A stretch of DNA of 9,449 nucleotides from Pseudomonadota bacterium (GCA_023437865.1 JAEZFE010000557.1:1-9449), one strand, 5' to 3'; numbered from the stretch's first letter, positions 1 through 6,531 are shown. Program-made: numbers and translations. Notes: a model not told the origin generated them from the sequence alone.

Positions 1-167
1 GGGTAGAGCAGGGTGCCTTCGATGTTGATGTTGTCGTCGATGCGGGTGCTGACCCGCTCGTCGATTTGCTCCAGGCGCTTGGCGACGTCGGGAAAGCGCT
101 CCGTGAAGGCGCGCATGTTTGTCTCGAACAGCGCGGCTGCGGTGTCGGCCAAGGCGGTTTCAGTCAT
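1..167 (-). CDS. Probable motility accessory factor (Maf-type), N-terminal fragment
   Basis: Only the first 55 codons are present; the gene runs off the left edge. The ATG at 165-167 lies 8 bases after the glycosyltransferase stop codon, preceded by AGGA, so it reads as the third gene of the flaF operon. The fragment is helical, with 'LFETNMRAFTERFPDVAKRL' at about residues 13-32 followed by 'DDNINIEGTLLY' at 44-55. A helix of this kind ('N..A...RFP..A.RL') followed by a short strand ending in LY is what I expect at the N-terminus of Maf/DUF115 proteins, which attach pseudaminic or legionaminic acid to flagellin in several bacteria. The glycosylation context supports the call, but the diagnostic central domain lies outside the window. 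The reading frame itself is well supported; the family assignment is tentative. Confidence 0.5.
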   Translation of the reverse strand, partial: MTETALADTAAALFETNMRAFTERFPDVAKRLEQIDERVSTRIDDNINIEGTLLY

Positions 168-175
168 GTGGGGTC

Positions 176-2071
176 CTATTGGAACAGCTGGCGGCAGGCC
201 TGCCAGAGGTCTTGCGCGCGCGCCTCGGGATCGAACACCGGCGACGCGGCCAGGCGGTCGCGAATAGTGTTGCGGAAGGATTGGCGCCGCCCGGCATCGG
301 CCCAATGCTTGGCCTGCAGGGCGAAATCAGCGGGTGAGGCGGCGACCAGTTCGCCCAGGCCGGCATGGCTGAACAGGCTGGCGATGGTGGAGGTGCCGCG
401 TCCGGGCAATTGGGGTGCCAGCACCGGCAGACCGCCCCACAGGGTATCGACGGCGCGCTGGGGCTGCACCGCGCGGGGGGGCAGCAGCGCCACGTCCACC
501 TCGGACCAGAATTCTGCGCCATTGGCGGCGGAGATCAGGTCGATGCGATGGGCGACGCCGAAATTGCCGAAGAGGTCGGTCAGGTGCTGGACCGCCTTGG
601 GGTCCTTCAAGCCGTTGCCGCGCAGCACTAGCATGCTGTTGGGCGCGGCCAGCAGAACTTCGGCCCACCACGCGGCAGTCTCCGCGGTCAGTTGGCGGCG
701 AGATACGTCGGCACCGAAGGTCAGTTGGGTACGTTCGGCGGTGTCGTAATAGGGCAGTTCGGCCGAAGGCAGGCTGGCGAGCACGGTGCCGAACTTCAGC
801 TCAATGGGGCGGCTGGCTGGCTTGGGGCCTGGGCAGGCCTCCAGAACCGCATCGGTGAAATGGCCGTCGATGGCGGCCATGCCGGTGCCGTAGGGCGTGT
901 TGCGCCATAGCACCTGGCGCGGCGCGCATCGCCCGCCCAGCGCCGCCAGGCTGAGCGGCGACAGAAAGCCGGCAGTATCGACGATCAGGTCCGGGCTTTC
1001 GGCGCAAAGCATGTCGGCGATGGTCTCGGCATCCATGCCGGTCAGGTCGTACCATTCCGACACGGTGTGCTGGAACTCGATGTTGCCGGGGTCGGCCAAG
1101 GTGCCGTAGCCGTAGCCTACCAGCCGGAATTCCTTGGGATTGGCGCGGCTCAATATCTGGGCGAAGAAATCGCCGCTGCTGGTACCGGGAAGTTCACACA
1201 GCAGCAGGCCCACATTGAGGGGCGCCGGCAGCCCATCGGGTGCGGCAGAGGCCTCGCGGGACGTGGTGGCGAAGCGCTCACCCCAGGCGACAGCCAGCGT
1301 CTGAACCTCGGCGGGGGCAATCAGCGGTGCGTCGTCCAGATCGTGGATCTGGCGGGCGGCGATCACCGCATCGTCGGGCGCCAGCGCGGTGGCGCGCTGG
1401 TGAACCGCGCGCGCCTGGTCGAACGCACCCGCATTCGCCAGTTCGGTGGCCAGGGCCGAAACCAGATCGGCGCTCTTGGAGCGGCGGTGCACGGTGCCGC
1501 GCAGCCAGTCGCAGGCGCCGCCATGGTCGGCCTGAACCGAGCGGCACATGGCGACCATCAGCATGGCGTCTTCGTCATCGGGGAAGAAATAAAGGTGCTG
1601 GCGCAGGAAGTTCTCGGCTAGAGCCAAATCGCCGCGGCCGATGGCCACTTTGGCGCGGTTGACCAGCTTGTCCTGCTCGACGGTCTTCAGGACCTGGGCG
1701 AAGTCCGGATAATAGGCGGGTTGTAGCGCCTTTAGGTCCTCGCGCGCCGGCAGGGTGACCGCGAACTTAGCATAATACAGCGCGGTGTTGATGTCGCCCG
1801 CAAGGCCGTGGGCAATGGCGATCAGATCGGCGCATTCGGCGAAAGCATCGGCGCCGGCCACCGCGCGGGTCGCCAGCGCGGCGGCTTCCGCCAACTCGTT
1901 TTGCGCGTAGGCGGCCAGCGCCAGGACGTAGAGGGTGGCGGCGGTTTCCTCCCCCGAAATCTGGATGCGTTGGTGGTACTGCTCCCGCAACGCCTCCCAC
2001 TGGCCGGCCTGGGCTAGTGGCAGGATATCTTCCAAAAGGGCTTCCGGCGAGATCACGGGGGTGGAATTCAT
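176..2071 (-). CDS. TPR/GT41-like glycosyltransferase, candidate flagellin glycosyltransferase (FlmG-like)
   Basis: 631 aa. Start is ATG at 2069-2071, overlapping the flaF stop as ATGA; longer upstream starts would only read flaF out of frame. Residues about 1-240 are Ala/Leu-rich paired helices of TPR type (for example 133-165 and 200-232). Residues about 285-631 follow the layout of the O-GlcNAc transferase (GT41, GT-B fold) catalytic region: 'DLIVDTAGF' (361-369), 'CAPRQVLW' (382-389), 'WWAEVLLAAPNSMLVLRG' (468-485), 'DTLWGGLPVL' (542-551), then 'HAGLGELVA' (569-577) and a closing 'SPVFDP....DLWQACRQLF'. Caulobacter FlmG has this TPR-plus-GT build and modifies flagellin with pseudaminic acid; location beside flaF, flagellin and pse genes supports the same role here (inference). 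It would act in the cytoplasm on flagellin before export. Odd: the His-Thr-Thr triad of UDP-using GT41 enzymes aligns with Pro-Gln-Arg (537-539), and the 'DF..HP' motif near residue 300 is not conserved. Confidence 0.8.
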   Translation of the reverse strand: MNSTPVISPEALLEDILPLAQAGQWEALREQYHQRIQISGEETAATLYVLALAAYAQNELAEAAALATRAVAGADAFAECADLIAIAHGLAGDINTALYYAKFAVTLPAREDLKALQPAYYPDFAQVLKTVEQDKLVNRAKVAIGRGDLALAENFLRQHLYFFPDDEDAMLMVAMCRSVQADHGGACDWLRGTVHRRSKSADLVSALATELANAGAFDQARAVHQRATALAPDDAVIAARQIHDLDDAPLIAPAEVQTLAVAWGERFATTSREASAAPDGLPAPLNVGLLLCELPGTSSGDFFAQILSRANPKEFRLVGYGYGTLADPGNIEFQHTVSEWYDLTGMDAETIADMLCAESPDLIVDTAGFLSPLSLAALGGRCAPRQVLWRNTPYGTGMAAIDGHFTDAVLEACPGPKPASRPIELKFGTVLASLPSAELPYYDTAERTQLTFGADVSRRQLTAETAAWWAEVLLAAPNSMLVLRGNGLKDPKAVQHLTDLFGNFGVAHRIDLISAANGAEFWSEVDVALLPPRAVQPQRAVDTLWGGLPVLAPQLPGRGTSTIASLFSHAGLGELVAASPADFALQAKHWADAGRRQSFRNTIRDRLAASPVFDPEARAQDLWQACRQLFQ

Positions 2072-2505
2072 GCAGACAATCCCTGGATCGCCTTCACCGG
2101 CTGGGGCTGCGCGGCCGGGGCGTCCTTGGCGGCACCCTCGGCGGCGGGCTCGGCATAGAGGCCGCCGGCGAGCTGGCGGTTGATGTTGATCAGAGAGCCC
2201 AGCATCTCGGGCTGCGGCGCGCCCAGGAAGGTCACCGTGTGGCGATCGACGAAATTGGCCAGGGTGAGGACGTTGGCGCGAATTTCCTCCGGCACCGGGC
2301 AATCGGGCTCCAGCAGGTCGGCCTGGAAGATGGTCCACAGGCGCCAGTTGAGCCGGACAGCCGCAACCATTTCGTCGGTATTGCCGGAATCTTGGGCGGA
2401 CTTCATGCGCAGGGCAGCCTGGGTCAGCGCCCACGCCTCGGTGTTCCGCGGTGTGCCCGCTTCCGGCACGCGGTTGTAATTGCTGAGCAATTCACGGGTA
2501 GACAT
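2068..2505 (-). CDS. flaF: Flagellar biosynthesis regulator FlaF
   Basis: 145 aa. Matches the FlaF family: an N-terminal 'EAWALTQAALRMKSAQ' helix (23-38), the signature 'NWRLWTIFQADLL' (53-65), 'VPEEIRANVLTLANFV' (71-86) and 'LININRQLAGGL' (105-116). FlaF is a small alphaproteobacterial protein that, with FlbT, controls flagellin synthesis after transcription and acts with flagellin before secretion. FlbT is not in the window. The last 28 or so residues are an Ala/Pro-rich tail beyond the usual family length (about 115-125 aa). The start is well set: GGAGGT at 2515-2520 lies 9 bases before the ATG. The stop codon overlaps the start of the glycosyltransferase by 4 bases, indicating translational coupling. 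The gene lies downstream of, but separated by a terminator from, the flagellin gene. Confidence 0.92.
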   Translation of the reverse strand: MSTRELLSNYNRVPEAGTPRNTEAWALTQAALRMKSAQDSGNTDEMVAAVRLNWRLWTIFQADLLEPDCPVPEEIRANVLTLANFVDRHTVTFLGAPQPEMLGSLININRQLAGGLYAEPAAEGAAKDAPAAQPQPVKAIQGLSA

Positions 2506-2617
2506 TGCTTCTGTACCTCCGTCCTGAGGCGGTCATGCCGTAAGGCGCAAGGTCGAGGTCGTCCTCTGACCCGGGGGGTATTTGGCAGGGGGCAAGGCGC
2601 CCTGGACCACCTTCGGT

Positions 2618-2640
2618 ATTCTAGGCGGCATTTATTAATG
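2618..2640 (-). promoter_or_regulatory. AT-rich island, weak candidate promoter of flaF operon
   Basis: The 2506-2684 leader between the flagellin terminator and flaF must hold the flaF-operon promoter if that terminator is efficient. It contains one AT-rich patch in otherwise GC-rich DNA, including TAGAAT (minus strand, 2623-2618), a 5/6 match to a -10 box. I could not find a good -35 at 16-18 bases, nor a clean sigma-54 (-24/-12) or sigma-28 match. Treat as a candidate only. Confidence 0.22.
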
Positions 2641-2675
2641 ATCGCTGAAGGGCGCCGACCCAGGTTATGGCGGCC

Positions 2676-2714
2676 AAAACGAAAGAAGGCGGGAAGGTTT
2701 CCCTTCCCGCCTTC
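2676..2714 (-). terminator. Intrinsic terminator of the flagellin gene
   Basis: A perfect 13-bp inverted repeat (2685-2697 with 2702-2714, arm GAAGGCGGGAAGG) with a 4-base loop begins 20 bases after the flagellin stop codon. On the minus strand it is followed by a T-rich run (TTTCGTTTT). This is a textbook Rho-independent terminator for leftward transcription and should largely insulate flaF and the glycosyltransferase from flagellin transcription. Confidence 0.88.
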
Positions 2715-2733
2715 AATCGGAGAGCTGTACTGC

Positions 2734-3660
2734 TTAGCGGAACAGCTGCAGGATGCCCTGTTCGGACTGACCAGCGAAAGACAGGGTCTTGATGCCCATC
2801 TGCTGGCGGGTCTGCAGAGCGAGCAGGTTCGCGCCTTCCTCGTTGGTGTCGGCCAGGGTCAGCTTGCCCGAGCCTTCCTTCAGATTATTCACATAATCCT
2901 TGGTGAAGTCGAGGCGGGTCTGGAGAATGGAGACCGAGGTACCGAAATTGGACGCCTTCGCGTTCAGAGCGGCGATGGTCGCATCCAGACGTTCGATGGC
3001 CTTGTTGATGCTCGAGTTCAGCTTGTTCTGGTTGGACACCAAGCTGATCTTGTAGCCCGACAGGCGGCCGGTGACGCCCAGTCCGCTGAGCTTGATCGTC
3101 GAGATCTTCGAGGCGCTGGAGACCTGAAGGCCGATGGCGGAGCCGTTGGAGGCCTTCACATAGAGCTTGGAGGCCAGGATGTTGACACCCTTGACGTCCA
3201 GCTTCGACTCGCTCTTTTCAGAGAAGGCGACGGTGAGGCTCGAGCTCGAGCTGTTCAGCAGGTTCAGGCCCTGGTACGACGCGTCGCGGACCAGCTTTTC
3301 AACCTGATACATCAGCTGCTGGATCTGGCCGTGGGCGGCCTTGCGCTGAGATTCGGTCTGCGAGCGGGCAGAGTCAAGAATACCCTTAAGGTTCTTGACC
3401 AAGCTGGCGGCGCTGGTGGTGGCAGCGACGGTGACCTTCAGGGCAGACACACCCTGGTCGATCTTGTCCTTGCGCTGGGTCAGGTCGTCGGCGCGGTCGG
3501 TCAGCGACTTCGCCTGGAAGTAGCGCACCGCGTCATCAATGGCGGAGCTGACGGCCAAGCCGGTGGACAGGCGCTTGTTGGTGGTGTCGACGCCAGCCTG
3601 AGTGTTCTGCAGGGCGAGCAGGGAGCTGCGATAGGCGGTGCCGAGGGTGATATCAGCCAT
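2734..3660 (-). CDS. Flagellin
   Basis: 308 aa, a compact flagellin with little variable domain. The N-terminal D0/D1 helices include 'NKRLSTGLAVSSAIDDAVRY' (28-47), the alphaproteobacterial version of 'RLSSGLRINSAxDDAAG'. 'YQGLNLLN' (129-136) is the conserved end of the N-terminal core. The C-terminal core runs from 'ATIAALNAKASNFGTSVS' (227-244) to 'EEGANLLALQTRQQM' (274-288) and ends in 'QGILQLFR', where the axial helix packs. Residues about 137-200 form the only exposed domain and are rich in Ser/Thr, with five Ser in a row at 137-141; these are plausible O-glycosylation sites (inference). The ATG at 3658-3660 has GGAG 8 bases upstream. The gene lies between pseB and flaF on the same strand and is followed by a strong terminator. 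The product is exported through the flagellar type III apparatus and polymerises into the filament. Confidence 0.97.
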   Translation of the reverse strand: MADITLGTAYRSSLLALQNTQAGVDTTNKRLSTGLAVSSAIDDAVRYFQAKSLTDRADDLTQRKDKIDQGVSALKVTVAATTSAASLVKNLKGILDSARSQTESQRKAAHGQIQQLMYQVEKLVRDASYQGLNLLNSSSSSLTVAFSEKSESKLDVKGVNILASKLYVKASNGSAIGLQVSSASKISTIKLSGLGVTGRLSGYKISLVSNQNKLNSSINKAIERLDATIAALNAKASNFGTSVSILQTRLDFTKDYVNNLKEGSGKLTLADTNEEGANLLALQTRQQMGIKTLSFAGQSEQGILQLFR

Positions 3661-3668
3661 GGTACGTA

Positions 3669-3683
3669 CTCCGGTTTCTGGAG
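3669..3683 (-). promoter_or_regulatory. Flagellin ribosome-binding site inside a possible small hairpin
   Basis: GGAG at 3669-3672 is the flagellin Shine-Dalgarno. On the transcript it can pair with CTCC at 3680-3683 across a 7-base loop. The stem is only 4 bp, so it may be chance. It is noted because FlbT/FlaF-type control in this class acts on flagellin leader mRNA. Confidence 0.3.
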
Positions 3684-3718
3684 AGTGGAGCCAACCGATT
3701 CTGGTTAGCTATGGTGGT

Positions 3719-3748
3719 AGGCTAATGCTATTTCGTGGATGCTGTCAA
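3719..3748 (-). promoter_or_regulatory. Candidate promoter for flagellin
   Basis: The minus strand has a perfect TTGACA (3748-3743), then 18 bases, then TAGCCT (3724-3719), a 3/6 match to TATAAT. It sits about 60 bases upstream of the flagellin start codon. The -35 is good and the -10 poor. No convincing sigma-28 or sigma-54 element was seen in the same 115-base gap, although flagellin genes usually use one of them. Confidence 0.3.
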
Positions 3749-3775
3749 GGGGTAAGTGCTCGGCTGAGCCGGCGG

Positions 3776-4789
3776 CTAGCTTACGGCCAGCAGTTCGTGC
3801 AGGCGGCCTTCGTCCAGGAAGTCCGGATTGGTGTCGCTGGCGTAGCGGAAATCCTCGGCCACCGGCGCGCCCGTGATGCCCGTGGCGGCCTTGAAGTGGA
3901 TGGACGGCTTGATGATGTAGCGGTCATCCAGTTCCACGGTGTCGCGGGCGTGATCCTCGGTGACCATGGCCTCATGCAGCTTCTCGCCGGGGCGGATGCC
4001 AATGATTTCGGTGCGCAGGCCCGGTGCGATGGCGCGGGCCAGGTCGATCATGGACATGCTGGGGATCTTGGGGATGAACACCTCGCCGCCCTTCATGACC
4101 GGCAGGCTGGACAGCACGAAATCGACGCCCTGCTGCAGGGTGATCCAGAACCGGGTCATGCGTGGGTCGGTGATGGGCACCGAGGTGGCGCCCTCGGCGA
4201 CCAGGCGCTTGAACAGCGGGACCACCGAGCCGCGCGAGCCGACCACGTTGCCGTAGCGCACCACCGAGAAGATGGCGCCGCCCTCGCCGGCCAGGTTGTT
4301 GGCGGCGACGAAGATCTTGTCCGAGGCCAGCTTGGTGGCGCCGTACAGGTTGATGGGGTTGACCGCCTTGTCAGTGGACAGGGCGATGACCCGCTTCACG
4401 TCGCTCTTGATGCAGGCCATCACCAGGTTCTCGGCGCCGCCGATATTGGTGTGGACGCATTCGGTGGGGTTGTACTCGGCGGCCGGCACGTGCTTGAGGG
4501 CGGCGGCGTGGATCACCGTGTCGATGCCGCGCACCGCCATGGTCAAGCGCTCGCGGTCGCGGACGTCGCCGATGAAGTAGCGCAGGCAGGGGTAATCTGC
4601 CGGCGAGAAGGTCTGCGCCATCTCGTATTGCTTGAGTTCATCGCGCGAGAAAATGACAAGGCGGCGGGGCTTGAAGCGCTCCAGGATGGTCTTGACCATG
4701 CGCTGGCCGAACGAGCCGGTACCGCCGGTGATCAGGATCGATCCGCCGTTCAGGTCCACCTTGCCGCTTGCCTTCGTGTTGCCGATCAT
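3776..4789 (-). CDS. pseB: UDP-N-acetylglucosamine 4,6-dehydratase (inverting), PseB
   Basis: 337 aa, usual family length. PseB carries out the first step of pseudaminic acid synthesis: 4,6-dehydration and C5 epimerisation of UDP-GlcNAc to UDP-2-acetamido-2,6-dideoxy-beta-L-arabino-hexos-4-ulose, in the cytoplasm with bound NADP(H). Visible: Rossmann motif 'TGGTGSFG' (21-28), 'HAAALKHVP' (94-102), the active-site 'STDKA' (138-142) with Asp140-Lys141, and 'YGATK' (149-153) with the Tyr/Lys pair, spaced as in Helicobacter FlaA1/PseB. 'IGIRPGEKLHEAM' near 262-275 is typical of the C-terminal half. The STDK plus 'AAALKHVP' combination separates it from retaining dehydratases such as PglF/WbpM, which are also much longer membrane proteins. 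The ATG has GAGGAG (4799-4804) 9 bases upstream. It is transcribed divergently from the other pse genes and followed by flagellin after 115 bases, with no clear terminator between. Confidence 0.95.
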   Translation of the reverse strand: MIGNTKASGKVDLNGGSILITGGTGSFGQRMVKTILERFKPRRLVIFSRDELKQYEMAQTFSPADYPCLRYFIGDVRDRERLTMAVRGIDTVIHAAALKHVPAAEYNPTECVHTNIGGAENLVMACIKSDVKRVIALSTDKAVNPINLYGATKLASDKIFVAANNLAGEGGAIFSVVRYGNVVGSRGSVVPLFKRLVAEGATSVPITDPRMTRFWITLQQGVDFVLSSLPVMKGGEVFIPKIPSMSMIDLARAIAPGLRTEIIGIRPGEKLHEAMVTEDHARDTVELDDRYIIKPSIHFKAATGITGAPVAEDFRYASDTNPDFLDEGRLHELLAVS

Positions 4790-4854
4790 CCGCTATGGCT
4801 CCTCGACCCGTTTCCATTACCGATGGTCGCACCCTAGGCGAAAAGGCTTACCCC

Positions 4855-4866
4855 AATCTTAAGATT
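4855..4866. promoter_or_regulatory. 12-bp perfect palindrome in divergent pseB / pse-operon promoter region
   Basis: AATCTTAAGATT is perfectly palindromic, AT-rich, and lies 66 bases before the pseB start and 97 bases before the start of the divergent 361-aa gene. This location suits an operator for a dimeric regulator acting on both units, but no regulator gene is in the window and no second copy was seen. The whole divergent gap (4790-4962) has no clear sigma-70, sigma-28 or sigma-54 promoter that I could identify. Confidence 0.35.
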
Positions 4867-4962
4867 TGCTCCCTGCAGCCCGGATGCGCGCGCCTCTGTT
4901 CTTGCCTGTGCGGCTGTGCTAGCCTGATGTTTGGTAAAGTAGGCTTTGGTGCTGAGGGCGTC

Positions 4963-6048
4963 ATGAACATCTTCTCGACCACGAATGTCTCGTCGGTGTT
5001 TGGGTTGGTCGGCACCAGCGCAACCGCCTCCAATATCGCCCAGATCGTCGGCGCGCAGGAGCAGAAGCGCCTGCAGCAAAAGCTCACCGCGCTGGGCGAC
5101 AGCTATGCGCCTCAGTTCCGCGAAATGGACAGCCGACTGGCGTCGCTGCAGACGCAGCAGCAGAAGGCCGCCGAGGGGGCCAGTTCGCTCAAGGCGGCGA
5201 AGAGCAGCTTGCTCGCCCTCAATGGTCTGTTCGAATCCATGACCGATGTGCTGAAAGAGGCGGCCGATCCGGCCAATACCGCCTATGCCGCCCAGTCCTT
5301 CCAGTCCAAGATGATCACCCTGCGCAACATGACGGTCAGCAGCCCCGGCAATATGCTCTCCGGCCCCGATCAGCGCATCGCCTACGAGGTCGGCACCAAC
5401 GGCGCCGAGGTGGTGTTCTACGGCCAGAACATGGGGTCGTCCTACACCATCGTCGCCAGCGACAACCATGTGTGGGCGCCGAACGAGGGCGGCACGGCGC
5501 TGGTGGCCTATGATTCGTACCCGGACAAAACCGCCGGCGCCAGCTCGGGCTTCTTCGGCGGAACGGTGCTGAACTCGCTGAACGGCAGCGCCGTCGATTT
5601 CACTGTCGGCAAGAACGGCGGCGCGCCGCAGACGCTGACCGGCACCTTTGCCAGCAAGGGCGTGGGGCTGCTGGATTCCTGGCTCTATGACGAGTTCGCC
5701 ACCGCCGCGGGCCGCGCCCGCGCGGCGGCCGATCTCAAGGCCGCCCAGGCCGCGGTCACCGCCGAGAGCTACCGCTATGACTTCGGCATCACGGTGGCCG
5801 AGTACCACAGCTCCAAGCTGGACCTCGAAATCAGCGTGCTCAGCAACAAGCAGACCGAGCTGACCGAGGAGCAGGCCCTCAAGGCCGCCGATCTGCAGGA
5901 GAAGTTCAAGCAGACCCAGGCGGCGCTGTCGCTCGCCTATCAGGGCGCCGCCACAGCCGGCATCCAGATAGTCGGTCTACTGCCGACTGCCGGCTCTTTG
6001 CTGACGTCCGCCGCTCCCACGTCGGAGCTTATCGACATTTTCGCCTAG
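4963..6048 (+). CDS. Flagellin-like (axial-protein-like) hypothetical protein heading the pse operon
   Basis: 361 aa, no family I can name with certainty. The ATG at 4963 has GAGGG 4 bases upstream; an in-frame ATG at 4927 would add 12 residues but lacks a ribosome-binding site. Architecture: helical, coiled-coil-prone residues about 20-125, a Gly/Asn/Ser-rich beta-type middle (about 125-230), then helical residues about 235-335. There is no cleavable signal peptide or membrane helix. Residues 72-122 follow the flagellin/FlgL D1 pattern ('EGASSLKAAKSSLLALNGLF'), and the C-terminal half matches the flagellin of this window by eye: both have 'FG.(T/S)V' (274-278 here), an 'LD' five to eight residues on, 'LT', an acidic turn, then 'LS(L/F)A' and a closing 'GI...L(L/F)'. 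This suggests a divergent flagellin or hook-associated protein (inference). A 27-residue tail follows. The stop abuts the pseH start directly, so it is co-transcribed with pseudaminic acid genes. Confidence 0.72.
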   Translation: MNIFSTTNVSSVFGLVGTSATASNIAQIVGAQEQKRLQQKLTALGDSYAPQFREMDSRLASLQTQQQKAAEGASSLKAAKSSLLALNGLFESMTDVLKEAADPANTAYAAQSFQSKMITLRNMTVSSPGNMLSGPDQRIAYEVGTNGAEVVFYGQNMGSSYTIVASDNHVWAPNEGGTALVAYDSYPDKTAGASSGFFGGTVLNSLNGSAVDFTVGKNGGAPQTLTGTFASKGVGLLDSWLYDEFATAAGRARAAADLKAAQAAVTAESYRYDFGITVAEYHSSKLDLEISVLSNKQTELTEEQALKAADLQEKFKQTQAALSLAYQGAATAGIQIVGLLPTAGSLLTSAAPTSELIDIFA

Positions 6049-6531
6049 ATGAGCGTGGGCATCCGCATCGAAAAGGCGACGGCGGACGATGCCCGCGACA
6101 TCTGGTTGTGGCGCAACGATGCACAGACGCGCGCCATGTCGCTGACGGCAGGCGAGGTGTGCTGGAATTCGCACAGCGCGTGGTATGCGGCGGCGCTGGT
6201 CAATCCCAGCAGGGTCTTGTTTATCGGCACGCTGGCCGGCGAAAAGGTCGGGCTGTGCCGCTTCGACGTCAGCGAGGACGGGGAGAGTGCCGAAGTCGGC
6301 ATCAACCTGAATCCGGCCATGCGGGGGCGGCGATTGTCCGCCGCGCTGCTGTCGCGGGCCATCACGGAGTTCCGCAAGGAAAGGCCCGCCTTTCTCACCG
6401 CCACCATCAGGAAAAGCAACAGCGCCAGTATCAAGTGCTTCTGCCGTTGCGGCTTTTCGCTCCAGCGCGCCGACGCCGAGTGCAATTACTATGTGCTGGG
6501 CGCTCTTCCTTCCCCGACAGAACATTCTTAA
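6049..6531 (+). CDS. pseH: GNAT acetyltransferase, PseH-type (pseudaminic acid pathway)
   Basis: 160 aa. PseH transfers acetyl from acetyl-CoA to the 4-amino group of UDP-4-amino-4,6-dideoxy-N-acetyl-beta-L-altrosamine, the third pathway step. Visible: 'ATADDARDIWLWRND' (10-24) and 'WNSHSAWY' (39-46), the substrate-side pattern shared by PseH-like GNATs; 'VGINLNP' (83-89) then 'RGRRLSAALL' (92-101), the acetyl-CoA pyrophosphate loop; and 'SNSASIKCFCRCGF' (123-136), the usual closing GNAT motif. The ATG follows the upstream TAG with no gap and has no strong ribosome-binding site, so it probably depends on translational coupling. It precedes pseG by 24 bases. Substrate is assigned from motifs and position between pseG and the pathway genes; a different sugar N-acetyltransferase is a minor alternative. 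Confidence 0.88.
   Translation: MSVGIRIEKATADDARDIWLWRNDAQTRAMSLTAGEVCWNSHSAWYAAALVNPSRVLFIGTLAGEKVGLCRFDVSEDGESAEVGINLNPAMRGRRLSAALLSRAITEFRKERPAFLTATIRKSNSASIKCFCRCGFSLQRADAECNYYVLGALPSPTEHS

Noticed and set aside
2072..2434. Upstream in-frame extension of the glycosyltransferase (121 more residues)
   Set aside because: It reads flaF in another frame, giving an Arg/Pro/Gly-rich sequence; the ATG at 2071 overlapping the flaF stop is the natural start.
2596..2613. Sigma-54 promoter upstream of flaF (TGG...TTGC on the minus strand)
   Set aside because: The spacing between the GG and GC elements is 3 bases too long for a -24/-12 promoter.
2017..3708. 563-codon open frame on the plus strand across flagellin
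   Set aside because: It is antisense to flagellin, its terminator and part of the flaF operon, and its product has no recognisable motif; such long shadows are expected in GC-rich DNA opposite real genes.
3761..3771. CGGCTGAGCCG inverted repeat just after the pseB stop as a terminator
   Set aside because: The loop is too short for the full stem, the remaining stem is 4 bp, and no T run follows on the minus strand.
3638..4837. 399-codon plus-strand frame opposite pseB
   Set aside because: His/Asp/Gly-rich nonsense composition, fully antisense to a clear PseB coding region.
4834..5808. 324-codon minus-strand frame opposite the flagellin-like gene
   Set aside because: Low-complexity Arg/Gly/Ala/Leu composition typical of a shadow; the plus-strand frame has coherent helices, a ribosome-binding site and operon joints.
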